Assembly (NCBI RefSeq): GCF_900111145.1
Contig: NZ_FOIR01000001.1
Span: 875,501 to 939,500 of the forward strand
Origin: Roseivirga pacifica
GTDB lineage: Bacteria; Bacteroidota; Bacteroidia; Cytophagales; Cyclobacteriaceae
Length of the DNA stretch: 64,000 bases
Direction of reading: 5' to 3'
This document shows positions 36,017-45,588 of the stretch, piece by piece (position 1 is the first letter of the stretch; each line of letters starts with the position of its first letter). Below the pieces are notes generated by a model, which saw nothing but the letters and a program-made list of their open reading frames with translations, was not told the DNA's origin and ran no database searches. The translations under genes were made by a program, and so were the position numbers.

Positions 36017-37333
36017 TCAGCCTATTCCGGGCAGAGAGGTGCCATTTATCTTTCTATATAAATTAACAGCGTAAGAATCTGTAAGCCCCGAAACAAAGTC
36101 GAGTAGCACGCGCATTGTCTCATAAGCTGTAGTGGCTGTTTTTAGTTCATTTTGGGTGTCGGTAGGTAGCAGTCGCAGGTAAATTTTGTCCTTTGCTTTT
36201 GAGTTTTGCTGAACAACCGAAAGTGCAGCGGGCACTAGCACCTCTAATAATCCATTGATAACGCGATAGCCGGCCGCTTCCGTTTCAACAACCTTCTCCG
36301 ATCTATAAATATTATCAATGCTTACACCAATGATATTCGATAATTGTTCTGCTGCCGGAATTAGGTCTGTTAGCGACTTGTCGAAGTCTGAACTGAGAAT
36401 ATTCTGCTCTTCGTCTAAAAACAGTTGTACGCATTGTTGAATCAGTTCGCCAATGGTAAGCGCTCTTAGCAACCCTATTTGCTCCTTTTTACTTGCAATC
36501 GAGTGAAGTTTCTGAGCATCAAACCTTTTACCAATTATGGGTGCAAGTAAATCAATAGTGGTTTGGTGAGATACTAGGCCTAAGTTGCAGCCGTCTTCCA
36601 AATCTATAATATGGTAACAGATATCATCGGCAGCTTCAACCAAGAGTGCCAGCGGGTGTCGGCCCCATTGTACTTCGGAAAAGGAATTAAGTTGAAGTGC
36701 TCCCGCCAGTTTGTGAAAAACTTCAGCTTCTGACTGGTAATAGCCGAATTTTTTCTGGCTGCGTCTGCCTTTCATGGCATCTTGTACCAGTGCTGGCCGT
36801 GGGTATTTGGTAAATGCCCCAATGGTTGAATTAGTAAGTTTGAGCCCATCGTTGCCAGAGCGGGCTATTAGCCTAAAGCCTTGCGCATTGCCTTCAAAGT
36901 TTATAAGGTCAGCCCATTCTTCTTCATTAAACAATGTTTTCAAAGATGACTCCTTATTAATAAAGAAGTCAGAGATACTGGTTTCGCCAGAGTGCCCAAA
37001 TGGTGGATTGCCGATGTCGTGGGCAAGCGATGCAGAAGCCACTACAACTCCGATGTCCGATGCTGAAAGCGTTTTGGCCAAGGAGGGGTTTCTTTCTATA
37101 ATAACCTGACCAGCAGCACGCCCTAAGGATCTACCAACTGAAGAAACCTCTAAACTATGGGTAAGCCTATTATGCACAAAGTCGTGCTCTGGTAGGGGAT
37201 GCACCTGTGTTTTGTCTTGCAGCCTGCGGAAGGGGTGGGAGAAAATAATGCGGTCAAAATCTCTATCGAATGGAGAGCGGAGTGGGCTGTTGCCCTCTTT
37301 TATATCGGATGCAAATAGTTGTTGCCAGTTCAT
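36017..37333 (-). CDS. dgt: Deoxyguanosinetriphosphate triphosphohydrolase-like protein (dGTPase)
   Basis: This is a 438-residue cytoplasmic HD-domain enzyme. Metal-binding residues are visible: His59 in NRLTHSLEV, the His105-Asp106 pair in SLAHDIGNPPFGHSGE, and a downstream aspartate in VEAADDICYHIIDLEDG. The N-terminal SPFDRDFDRIIFSHPFRRL is characteristic of Dgt proteins, which cleave dGTP (and often other dNTPs) to the nucleoside and triphosphate, controlling dNTP pools. Length is close to the usual 450-500. It is transcribed ahead of the RND exporter with 73 bases between them, so co-transcription is possible. The upstream side faces the SusC gene divergently. Confidence 0.94.
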   Translation of the reverse strand: MNWQQLFASDIKEGNSPLRSPFDRDFDRIIFSHPFRRLQDKTQVHPLPEHDFVHNRLTHSLEVSSVGRSLGRAAGQVIIERNPSLAKTLSASDIGVVVASASLAHDIGNPPFGHSGETSISDFFINKESSLKTLFNEEEWADLINFEGNAQGFRLIARSGNDGLKLTNSTIGAFTKYPRPALVQDAMKGRRSQKKFGYYQSEAEVFHKLAGALQLNSFSEVQWGRHPLALLVEAADDICYHIIDLEDGCNLGLVSHQTTIDLLAPIIGKRFDAQKLHSIASKKEQIGLLRALTIGELIQQCVQLFLDEEQNILSSDFDKSLTDLIPAAEQLSNIIGVSIDNIYRSEKVVETEAAGYRVINGLLEVLVPAALSVVQQNSKAKDKIYLRLLPTDTQNELKTATTAYETMRVLLDFVSGLTDSYAVNLYRKINGTSLPGIG

Positions 37334-37706
37334 TTTACTGATTAAGCTTCAAAAATATTGAAGTCGCTCGCGCTACCAAAATATTTATTGGTCTTTGGGA
37401 GTAAGGGTAAGTCAATAATTGGATGTTTCCTTAATGCAAACCTTTTCAGAGGTGGCGCAAATATCTACTGTTTTTTAACAATTTTTTAACATACTCCTCA
37501 ACCCCAATTTTAACCCTTCGCTTAAGCTGAAAGGGCTAACTCCCTGATTTGCCATTGACTATATGATTTGTTAAATTTTGCAAACGATTGCGTTAATTTT
37601 AAGAATGAATCATTATGAATTACCCAACAGTCCTTGTACTTTAAGCATTCGATTGCACTTTATTGGTGTCGAAAGCCAATAGCCAAGTAATATTAAAAAT
37701 GATTGT
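37334..37706. other. Divergent control region between dgt and susC-like genes, 373 bases
   Basis: This spacer holds a candidate SusC-operon promoter (37548-37580), a leader of roughly 120 bases, and an imperfect hairpin built on CCCTT and AAGGG around the palindrome CTTAAG (about 37516-37537). A 25-codon frame at 37605-37682 is not convincing. No RNA gene is seen. Confidence 0.5.
37548..37580 (+). promoter_or_regulatory. Candidate Bacteroidota-type promoter for the SusC/SusD operon
   Basis: TTTG at 37548-37551 lies about 20 bases before TAAATTTTG (37572-37580), approximating the -33 TTTG and -7 TAnnTTTG elements known for Bacteroidota sigma-A promoters, with one extra base in the -7 element. 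It would give a leader of about 120 bases. Confidence 0.35.
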
Positions 37707-40688
37707 ATGAAAAAGTTTTTACTAATCCTTCTTGTTTTGTCGGTGGGTTTCCAAGGGGCGCTCATGGCACAAACCAGAACCGTAACAGGAGTTGTTACGG
37801 GGGGGGATGACGGACTCGGAATCCCCAGAGTAAACATTACGGTAAAAGGTACCACGCGAGGTCAAGCAACAGACTTTGATGGAAACTATTCCATTGAGGT
37901 AAGTTCGGGCGAAACTTTAGTCTACTCTTTTGTAGGCTATGTATCGCAAGAAATCCTTGTTGGTAACCAAACTACTATTAATGTTGTATTGCAGCCAGAT
38001 TACGGACAGCTTGATGAAGTTGTTGTAGTTGGTTACGGATCTCAAGAAAAGAAAGAGATCACAAGTTCAGTTGTTAGTGTAAAGCCAGAAGACTTTAACA
38101 AAGGTAACGTTTCGAACCCTACTCAGCTTTTGGCTGGTAAGGTTGCAGGTCTTTCTGTTACTCGTCCGGGTGGTGACCCTAACGGTGGTTTTAATATCCG
38201 CCTAAGAGGTGTTTCTACTTTCGGTGCTAACTCTTCTCCGCTTATCGTATTGGATGGTGTGCCTGGTGCAGACCTTTCTAACGTTGACCCGAATGACATT
38301 GCTTCTATTGATGTATTGAAGGATGGTTCGGCTGCGGCTATTTACGGTGCCAGAGGTTCTTCTGGTGTAATCCTTATAACTACCACTAAGGCCGGTTCTG
38401 AGCAGGGTGTTACCGATATTTCATTCGGTTCATTCATGTCTATTGATAACAAGGTGTTGAATAAGATGGAGGTACTAAGTGCTGACGAGTTCGTTTCACG
38501 CGGTGGTACAGACTTTGGTTCTGATACAGACTGGATGGATGTTATTACTCAAACAGGGCTTTCGTACTCTACTAATGCTTCTGTTAGTGGTTCTTTTGGT
38601 GGAACATCTTATAGAGCTTCAGTTAACTGGCGTAAGAATAACGGTATTATTAAAGGTGTGGATAACGAGCGTTTAAATACTCGTTTGAACCTTAACCATA
38701 GTGCTATAGATGATAGATTGAGACTTAATGTAAATCTTTCATTGACTAATGGAGAGTACAACAGAAAGAACAACCAGTTGTTCCGTTATGCTATGATTTA
38801 CAACCCAACAGCTCCTGTTTATGCTAGCGACAGGTTAGAGCAAGTTGGTCCTTACTTCCAAAGAGACCTTTTTGACTTCTATAACCCTGAGGCAATTAGA
38901 AAGCAGCAACTGTTCGGAGGAACAAGCAAGACTTTCCTTACAACTTATAGAGCTGAGTTTGACATTCTCGAGAACCTTACGGTTTCTGCACAATACACGC
39001 AAGATAGGTTTACAGGCTTAAATGGTGAGTACTACTCTAGAAAAGACCTTCAAACGGGTTTTGGTAACAGAGGTATTGCACAGCGAACTACCGATGATCG
39101 TTTTACGCAGATCGTTACTGGTACTCTGAACTACTCAACTACATTGTCTGATGATTTAAACATGACCTTACTAGGTGGTTTAGAGCAGCAGACTAGAACT
39201 TACGAAGGTTTTGGTACTAGAGTAAGACAATTCTTGTTCGATGAGTTTACCTGGAACAACTTGGGTGCTGGTGCTATTAGATTAGGTAACCAGACTAATA
39301 TTTACTCTTATAAGTCAAGAGATATTTTAAACTCTGCATTCTTTAGAGCGAACTTTAACTTCCAAGGTGCTTATTTCCTTTCTGCTAGTGTTAGATCTGA
39401 GTCTTTCTCAGGTTTTGGTGAAAATGAAAAGACAGGTTACTTCCCAGCGATTTCAGCAGGGGCGGAACTTACCGAAATTGCAGACTTAGGCCCAGTAAAC
39501 TCTTTAAAGCTTAGAGCTTCTTACGGTATTACAGGTGCACTTCCTCCAGATTCTGATTTGGCACTGCCTATTTTTGAAAATGGTGGTAGAATTGATTTGG
39601 ACGGTGACGTAACTACTACTGATGATACTTATGTAGCACCAAGCCAGCAGCAAAACCCTAACCCAGAATTGAAATGGGAAACTAAGAAAGAGTTTAACGT
39701 TGGTTTTGACTTTGCTTTATTCGATAGCAAAATTACTGGTACAGTAGATTACTACCAGAGAAATGTAGAAGATCTATTGTTCCCTATCACTGTTCCGGTG
39801 GGTGCTCCTAACCCATTCGATCCAGGAAACTTCAATACGGCTACAACTACATGGGTAAACCTTGCAGATCTTAAGTCTGGCGGTTTTGAGTTTGCAGCTA
39901 GCTTTAATGGTGTAAACCTTGGTCCAGTAATGTGGACACCTTCAGTGAACTTTACCATTTATGACAAAACGCAAATTGAGTCGTTGTCAGTTACTGATGG
40001 TTTAGGTTTCGAATTTATTCGTCCTGGTGGTTCTGCTCCTGGTTCTCCTGGTCAGAATGACAATGCAACAATTGAAAACAGAGTGGGTTCAACCCTTGGT
40101 AACTTCTGGGGTCCTAGACTATTAAGTATTGATGAGAACGGTGTTTGGACACTTTCAGCTGAAATTGATGAGATTGATCAATTCGAAATTATTGGTAATG
40201 GTTTACCAAAAGGTGATTTCGGTTGGAATAACTCGTTTATGTATGGTAACTGGGATTTCTCTTTCTTCTTGAGAGGTAGCTTTGGACACGACTTGTTCAA
40301 CTCATTCAGAGATTTCTATGAGAACCAAGATACTGGATCGAACACTTGGAATAGTGTTGTAACTGATAAAACGGAGTATATCACTTCATCTCCGCAGTTC
40401 AACGATACCCATATTGAAGATGCAACCTTTATAAGATTAGATAACCTTCAGTTGGGTTACAATATCCCTACAAGATCAGAGTACCTATCTAACCTGAGAG
40501 TTTATGTGGCCGCACAAAATGTGTTCACCATTACAAATTACACCGGTATTGATCCTGAGGTAAGATGGGTTGACCAAGAGCAATCTGGTGATGCTATTGG
40601 TGCAGCTTTGACTCCTGGTATTGAAAGACGTGATACGTACTTGCCAACAAGGACGTTCACCATTGGTTTCAATGTTAACATCAAGTAA
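37707..40688 (+). CDS. SusC/RagA family TonB-linked outer membrane transporter
   Basis: This 993-residue outer-membrane protein has a signal peptide (about 1-21, MKKFLLILLVLSVGFQGALM). A carboxypeptidase-regulatory-like beta domain (about 24-100, GVVTGGDDGLGIPRVNITVKG) follows, then a TonB-box-type segment DEVVVVGYGSQ near residue 108. The plug domain (VDPNDIASIDVLKDGSAAAIYG) leads into a 22-strand-type barrel running to the C-terminus (TFTIGFNVNIK). SusC proteins import large nutrients with a SusD lid. The SusD gene follows after 14 bases. No glycoside hydrolase or sulfatase is nearby, so the cargo is not an obvious polysaccharide. The downstream FG-GAP proteins, amidase and haloperoxidase-like protein may define it. 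Confidence 0.96.
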   Translation: MKKFLLILLVLSVGFQGALMAQTRTVTGVVTGGDDGLGIPRVNITVKGTTRGQATDFDGNYSIEVSSGETLVYSFVGYVSQEILVGNQTTINVVLQPDYGQLDEVVVVGYGSQEKKEITSSVVSVKPEDFNKGNVSNPTQLLAGKVAGLSVTRPGGDPNGGFNIRLRGVSTFGANSSPLIVLDGVPGADLSNVDPNDIASIDVLKDGSAAAIYGARGSSGVILITTTKAGSEQGVTDISFGSFMSIDNKVLNKMEVLSADEFVSRGGTDFGSDTDWMDVITQTGLSYSTNASVSGSFGGTSYRASVNWRKNNGIIKGVDNERLNTRLNLNHSAIDDRLRLNVNLSLTNGEYNRKNNQLFRYAMIYNPTAPVYASDRLEQVGPYFQRDLFDFYNPEAIRKQQLFGGTSKTFLTTYRAEFDILENLTVSAQYTQDRFTGLNGEYYSRKDLQTGFGNRGIAQRTTDDRFTQIVTGTLNYSTTLSDDLNMTLLGGLEQQTRTYEGFGTRVRQFLFDEFTWNNLGAGAIRLGNQTNIYSYKSRDILNSAFFRANFNFQGAYFLSASVRSESFSGFGENEKTGYFPAISAGAELTEIADLGPVNSLKLRASYGITGALPPDSDLALPIFENGGRIDLDGDVTTTDDTYVAPSQQQNPNPELKWETKKEFNVGFDFALFDSKITGTVDYYQRNVEDLLFPITVPVGAPNPFDPGNFNTATTTWVNLADLKSGGFEFAASFNGVNLGPVMWTPSVNFTIYDKTQIESLSVTDGLGFEFIRPGGSAPGSPGQNDNATIENRVGSTLGNFWGPRLLSIDENGVWTLSAEIDEIDQFEIIGNGLPKGDFGWNNSFMYGNWDFSFFLRGSFGHDLFNSFRDFYENQDTGSNTWNSVVTDKTEYITSSPQFNDTHIEDATFIRLDNLQLGYNIPTRSEYLSNLRVYVAAQNVFTITNYTGIDPEVRWVDQEQSGDAIGAALTPGIERRDTYLPTRTFTIGFNVNIK

Positions 40689-40702
40689 GAAAAAGAACAG
40701 AT

Positions 40703-42193
40703 ATGTCTAGATTTAATAAAAGCTTATGTTGGTTCGCTGCACTACTACTTGTTGTAAGTGCGTGTAAAGAACCAGAGCAAGAAATCTTTTCGGGATTAAC
40801 CCCAGAAGAGGTGTCGAATAGCGATAACCCTGCTTTGATTGATGTCCTTAAAGCTTCTGCTTACCAACGTATTATTGGTAACTGGGGTGGTCATGGCTCT
40901 CTTTGGTCAATGCAAGAAATTGCTTCGGATGAAATGATCATCGCCCAAAAAGGTGGTGACTGGTTTGATGGTGGTTTGTGGCTAAGAATGCACAGACACC
41001 AGTACAATGCTCAGGATGGAGCGATTGAAAGCGGATGGAATTATTGCTATACTGCAATTGGTGACATCAACTTGCTTTTGCAGCAATACCCTGATGTAGA
41101 TGCTTTGAATGCTGAGTTAAGAGTGCTTAGAGCCTTAGTTTACCTTTGGTTGATCGACTCTTACGGTAATGTGCCAATTATTTTGGAAACAGATACCGAT
41201 CCAACTCCAGATACTAATTCAAGACAAGAGGTTTACGACTTCATTGAAAGTTCTGTATTGGATAACATAGCATCGCTTACTACTGATGATACTAAAACCA
41301 CTTTGAACCAGTGGTCTGCAAGAATGATTTTGGCTAAACTATATTTGAATGCCGAAATTTATACAGGAACAGCGCAATGGTCAGCTGCTAAAACCCAAAT
41401 TGATATGATCGTTAACAATGGTCCGTTCAGTTTGGAAAGCAACTTCTTTGCTCCATTTGCTACTAACAACAGTGGTTCTTCAGAGAACATTCTTACACTT
41501 CCTTATGATCAAAACAACGCTGGTGGTTTCAACCTAGCACAAATGACTGGTCACTACTTGACTCAGTTTACTTTTGATCTTCAGGAGCAGCCTTGGAATG
41601 GTTATGCTTCTTTGGAAGAGTTCTATAATGCTTATGAGGATGCTGATACAAGAAAAAATGGATTCTTAGAAGGTCCTCAGTATTCATCTAGCGGAGAGCG
41701 CTTGATGGACTCTAGTGCAGAGCCAGATGATCCTGATGGTCCAGCATTGACTTTCACCCCTGAAATTAACGAGTTAGAGCCTAACTCATTCCGTCAGGCG
41801 GGTGTACGTGTTGGTAAATTCGAGATTCAGTCTGGTGCTGGACAAAGCTTGAGTAACGACTGGCCACTATTCCGCTACGGAGACTTATTGCTAATGAAAG
41901 CGGAAGTTGAGTGGAAGCTTGGAAATGATGCTGCAGCTTTAGATGCCATCAACCAAGTAAGAACAAGAGCAGGTGTTGCCGCCTTAACTACAGTTGATGC
42001 TGATATTTTATTGGCAGAAAGAGGTCGCGAAATGTTTGCTGAAGGTTACAGAAGATCTGACTTGATTCGCTTTGGCAAGTACAACGAGGCTTGGTGGGAA
42101 AAAGAAGCTTCTGATGAATTCAGAAATATCTTCCCTATTCCACAAGGTCAGCTTGATGTGAACAACGGGTTGACACAAAACACTGGATACTAG
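40703..42193 (+). CDS. SusD/RagB family nutrient-binding outer membrane lipoprotein
   Basis: This is a 496-residue lipoprotein with lipobox VVSAC (Cys at residue 21) followed by KEPEQE, an acidic stretch matching the surface-export signal of Bacteroidota lipoproteins. The N-terminal half is helical with TPR-like character (LRVLRALVYLWLIDSYGNVP). The C-terminal part has the typical SusD closing segments RYGDLLLMKAEVEWKLG and AINQVRTRAGV, and ends with IFPIPQGQLDVNNGLTQN. SusD caps the SusC barrel and binds its cargo at the cell surface. It is followed by a terminator-like hairpin, which may lower transcription into the FG-GAP genes. Confidence 0.96.
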   Translation: MSRFNKSLCWFAALLLVVSACKEPEQEIFSGLTPEEVSNSDNPALIDVLKASAYQRIIGNWGGHGSLWSMQEIASDEMIIAQKGGDWFDGGLWLRMHRHQYNAQDGAIESGWNYCYTAIGDINLLLQQYPDVDALNAELRVLRALVYLWLIDSYGNVPIILETDTDPTPDTNSRQEVYDFIESSVLDNIASLTTDDTKTTLNQWSARMILAKLYLNAEIYTGTAQWSAAKTQIDMIVNNGPFSLESNFFAPFATNNSGSSENILTLPYDQNNAGGFNLAQMTGHYLTQFTFDLQEQPWNGYASLEEFYNAYEDADTRKNGFLEGPQYSSSGERLMDSSAEPDDPDGPALTFTPEINELEPNSFRQAGVRVGKFEIQSGAGQSLSNDWPLFRYGDLLLMKAEVEWKLGNDAAALDAINQVRTRAGVAALTTVDADILLAERGREMFAEGYRRSDLIRFGKYNEAWWEKEASDEFRNIFPIPQGQLDVNNGLTQNTGY

Positions 42194-42214
42194 TAAAAAC
42201 GATTATGATAAAGC

Positions 42215-42248
42215 AAAAAGGGCTTGCAATCGCGAGTCCTTTTTTTTA
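42215..42248 (+). terminator. Terminator-like hairpin between susD-like gene and first FG-GAP gene
   Basis: AAAAAGGGCTTGC (42215-42227) pairs with GCGAGTCCTTTTT (42232-42244), with two wobble pairs, around a 4-base loop; the thymine run continues to 42247. It lies 22 bases after the SusD stop codon and 27 bases before the next gene's ATG. An ATG at 42205 overlaps it and is not a sensible start. Confidence 0.75.
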
Positions 42249-42273
42249 TCCTTTAGAATTCATTTTTTCAGTT

Positions 42274-45200
42274 ATGCTAAAGAAGATCATAAGCTTTACT
42301 CTGTTGCTTTCTTTTGGCATTTGGTCTTGTTCGCCTAAAGAGAACAATCAACTTTTTGAACTTATTCCTTCCGGAGATTCGGGTATAACTTTTGAAAACA
42401 AACTCGAATACAACGAACAACTAAATGCGTATACGTACCGAAATTTTTATAACGGTGCAGGAGTGGCTATTGGGGATATTAACAACGATGGCCTAGAAGA
42501 TATTTACCTAGCAGGAAATCTTGTTGACAATAAACTGTACCTGAATAAGGGCAACCTTCAATTTGAAGATATAACGGCAAAGGCTGGTGTAGCCAGTGCG
42601 GGAGTATGGTCGTCCGGTGTTAGTATGGCCGATGTAAATGGTGATGGACTAATAGATATTTACGTTTGTAAATCTGGACCTTTAGAAGGGGAGAATAGGT
42701 ACAATGAGCTGTTTATAAACAATGGAGATTTAACTTTTACTGAAAGAGCCAAAGAGTTTGGAGTAGCCGATATTGGACTCTCGAACCACGCTGCATTCTT
42801 TGATTATGACAAAGATGGAGATTTGGATATGTACCTGCTCAACAACAGTACTCGCTCTGTCGGTATTTACGATTTAAGACAAGGCCAACGAGAGGTTAGA
42901 GATACCCTAGGAGGAAACAAACTATATAGAAACGACATTGGCAAATTTACAGATGTAAGTGAGCAAGCGGGAATATATGGTAGTGCCATTGGCTATGGGC
43001 TTGGCGTTACAATTGCAGATTTGAACAATGACCTTTGGCCGGACATTTTTGTTTCGAATGACTTTTTTGAGCGAGACTACTTATACATCAATAACCAAGA
43101 CGGCACTTTTTCTGAGCGATTAGAAGAGCTTGTTTCGGAGACGAGCATGGGCTCAATGGGAGCCGATATTACAGACCTTAATAATGACGGTCATCCAGAA
43201 ATTTATGTGACAGAAATGTTGCCGGAAGATCCTGAGAGAATTAAGACAAAAACAATTTTCGAAAACTGGGATAAATATCAGTCTAATGTCAAGAGCGGGT
43301 ATCACCACCAGTTTACGCGCAATTCGTTACAATGGAACAGAGGGGGACTTGAAGGTACTGACCAGCCGATGTTCAGCGAAATATCTAGACTCAGCGGTAT
43401 TGAGGCAACAGATTGGAGTTGGGGAGCTTTACTGTTCGATTACAATAATGATGGGCTCGAAGATATTTTTGTAGCAAATGGCATCTATAAAGATTTGACT
43501 GACCTCGACTACATTAACTTTTATGCCAATAATACATTGCTCTTCGATCAGTATAGAAAGGATAGTTTGGTGGTTACCAAGCTAATTGACGCCATTCCTT
43601 CCGTGCCGTTGCAAAACTACTTATATGAAAATAAGGGCAACTTCAACTTCGAAAACAAAGCAGCAGCAATTGGTTTGGATGAAGCGGTTTTTTCTAATGG
43701 TGCAGCTTATGCTGACCTAGATAACGATGGAGACTTGGAGCTGGTGGTAAATAATATTAACAGTCCATTGTTACTTTACAAGAACCTAAGCCGTGAAAAA
43801 ACGGCCAATAATTTTGTAAAGGTTAAGTTTAAGGCCGAGCAGTCGCATAGGTATTTCGGAACGAAGGTTACCGTGATTGCGGATGGTAAGCGACAAACTA
43901 GAGAGTTCAGCCCAGTAAAGGGATATATGTCTTCTATGACACACGAACTGCATTTTGGTCTTGGCCAAGTGGCTACCATAGATGCGGTAGAAATTTCATG
44001 GGTGGATGGTACAGTATCCATCATTGACCAACCGCAGCTGAATGCTACTTTGGTTATCGACAAATCGGAGTTGCAAATAAAAGAGGTGCCTACTGAATCC
44101 CCTGCAAAGCCAATGTTTGCACAGGTTGAATTAAACCAAGCAATTGTGCATACCGAAAATATGTACTCTGACTTTGACAGGGATAGACTCATTTTTCAGA
44201 TGAGTTCTAATGAAGGGCCTGCTGTAGCCGTAGCCGATGTAAATGGTGATGGTTTAGAAGACTTGTTTGTAGGTGGTGCCAAAGACTTTAGCGGTAAGTT
44301 GTACTTTCAGCAAAGTAATGGCGATTTGAGGAAAGCTAGCGTGGAGGCATTTGAAGAACATGAGTTGAGCGAAGATGTAGCCGCTAATTTTGCAGACTTG
44401 AATGGTGATGGAAATCAGGATTTGATTGTAGCCAGCGGAGGGTATGAATTCGCATACAATGATAGGAACCTGAGAGACAGAATCTATTGGGGCGATGGTA
44501 AGGGCGATTTCGAATTAGCTTCTTATAACGAGTTCAACCCAGCTTTTGAAAGCTCATCGTTTATACTGCCAATAGATTTTGATGGCGATGGCGACTTGGA
44601 TTTGGTTTCAGGCACGAGGAGTATTCCATTTGCTTATGGTATGAAGGCGGGGCTCCATTTGTATCAAAATGAGTCAGGTGCATTTAAAAAAGTACGCGGA
44701 GATGCCGTAGCAGCCTTTCAGGAAGTGGGAATGATTACTGATGGAGTTGTTTTTGACATAGACAATGATGGTGATAGCGACCTTGTTGTAGCAGGGGAGT
44801 GGATGCCTATTACCGTGTTTGAAAATAGTGACGGCATTTTTACCAATAGAACAGAGGCTTATGGTTTGGACCAAACCAACGGCCTTTGGCACCACTTGTC
44901 TGTGGCCGATTTTAATGGTGACGGCAAACTTGATCTATTGGCTGGTAACCAAGGCTTGAATACCAGACTGAAGGCATCTGCTGATAAGCCACTAAAAATG
45001 TATGTGAATGACTACGACCAGAACCGTAGCCTTGAGCAGATAATTACCATGTACAGTGGTGAGCAGGCATACCCAATTGCCATGCTAATGGACATTACCA
45101 AGCAGTTGCCAATGCTCAGGAAGAAGTATATAAAACACGAGTTGTACAAAGATCAAACAATTGAAGATATGTTTGACCCGGCCATTCTTAGCAAGTCAGT

Positions 45201-45585
45201 TGTGTCTGAGGTAAAAGAGCTAGGGCATGCGGTTTTCATTAGAACAGCCGATGGTTTTGAGCAAAAGCAGTTGCCATGGGAGGCACAAATCTCGCAAGTT
45301 TTTGCAAGCCATATTGAGGATTTGGATGGAGATGGAAACCTCGATATACTGTTGGCAGGAAATCAAACCCGAATGAAGCCTGAAATGGGTATTAATAATG
45401 CCTCGTATGGCTTAACTTTAATGGGGAACGGGAGTGGAACATTTACTGCGCTAAGTTTACAGCAAGCCGGACTTTTGGTGAAGAATGATACCCGCAGTAT
45501 CCAGCCTATCGAAATTGGTGGAGAGAAAATTTACCTCTTTGTAAGAAGTAATGAAGAGGCCTTGGCCTATAGGAGAAATAAGTAG
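42274..45585 (+). CDS. FG-GAP/VCBS repeat lipoprotein with ASPIC/UnbV domain, paralogue 1
   Basis: This protein has 1103 residues from the ATG at 42274, which begins a lipoprotein signal (MLKKIISFTLLLSFGIWSC); a frame extension to 42205 runs through the terminator hairpin. The N-terminal half is an FG-GAP-type beta-propeller with calcium-loop motifs such as DINNDGLEDIY, DVNGDGLIDIY and DYDKDGDLDMY. An ASPIC/UnbV domain lies at about 513-585 (YFGTKVTV, HFGLGQ, ISWVDG), and a second FG-GAP propeller starts near residue 645 (DVNGDGLEDLFVGGA). It is expected to be lipid-anchored at the outer membrane. Such proteins are common beside SusC/SusD in Bacteroidota, but their activity is not established. 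Binding or processing of an organic polymer is inferred. Confidence 0.9.
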   Translation: MLKKIISFTLLLSFGIWSCSPKENNQLFELIPSGDSGITFENKLEYNEQLNAYTYRNFYNGAGVAIGDINNDGLEDIYLAGNLVDNKLYLNKGNLQFEDITAKAGVASAGVWSSGVSMADVNGDGLIDIYVCKSGPLEGENRYNELFINNGDLTFTERAKEFGVADIGLSNHAAFFDYDKDGDLDMYLLNNSTRSVGIYDLRQGQREVRDTLGGNKLYRNDIGKFTDVSEQAGIYGSAIGYGLGVTIADLNNDLWPDIFVSNDFFERDYLYINNQDGTFSERLEELVSETSMGSMGADITDLNNDGHPEIYVTEMLPEDPERIKTKTIFENWDKYQSNVKSGYHHQFTRNSLQWNRGGLEGTDQPMFSEISRLSGIEATDWSWGALLFDYNNDGLEDIFVANGIYKDLTDLDYINFYANNTLLFDQYRKDSLVVTKLIDAIPSVPLQNYLYENKGNFNFENKAAAIGLDEAVFSNGAAYADLDNDGDLELVVNNINSPLLLYKNLSREKTANNFVKVKFKAEQSHRYFGTKVTVIADGKRQTREFSPVKGYMSSMTHELHFGLGQVATIDAVEISWVDGTVSIIDQPQLNATLVIDKSELQIKEVPTESPAKPMFAQVELNQAIVHTENMYSDFDRDRLIFQMSSNEGPAVAVADVNGDGLEDLFVGGAKDFSGKLYFQQSNGDLRKASVEAFEEHELSEDVAANFADLNGDGNQDLIVASGGYEFAYNDRNLRDRIYWGDGKGDFELASYNEFNPAFESSSFILPIDFDGDGDLDLVSGTRSIPFAYGMKAGLHLYQNESGAFKKVRGDAVAAFQEVGMITDGVVFDIDNDGDSDLVVAGEWMPITVFENSDGIFTNRTEAYGLDQTNGLWHHLSVADFNGDGKLDLLAGNQGLNTRLKASADKPLKMYVNDYDQNRSLEQIITMYSGEQAYPIAMLMDITKQLPMLRKKYIKHELYKDQTIEDMFDPAILSKSVVSEVKELGHAVFIRTADGFEQKQLPWEAQISQVFASHIEDLDGDGNLDILLAGNQTRMKPEMGINNASYGLTLMGNGSGTFTALSLQQAGLLVKNDTRSIQPIEIGGEKIYLFVRSNEEALAYRRNK

Positions 45586-45588
45586 CGT

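Noticed and set aside
37605-37682. 25-codon frame in the SusC leader
   Set aside because: It could be a leader peptide, but there is no ribosome-binding site and no regulatory codon run; left as background.
42205-42273. Upstream start for the first FG-GAP gene
   Set aside because: The 23-codon extension runs through a terminator hairpin and would hide the lipoprotein signal that starts at 42274.
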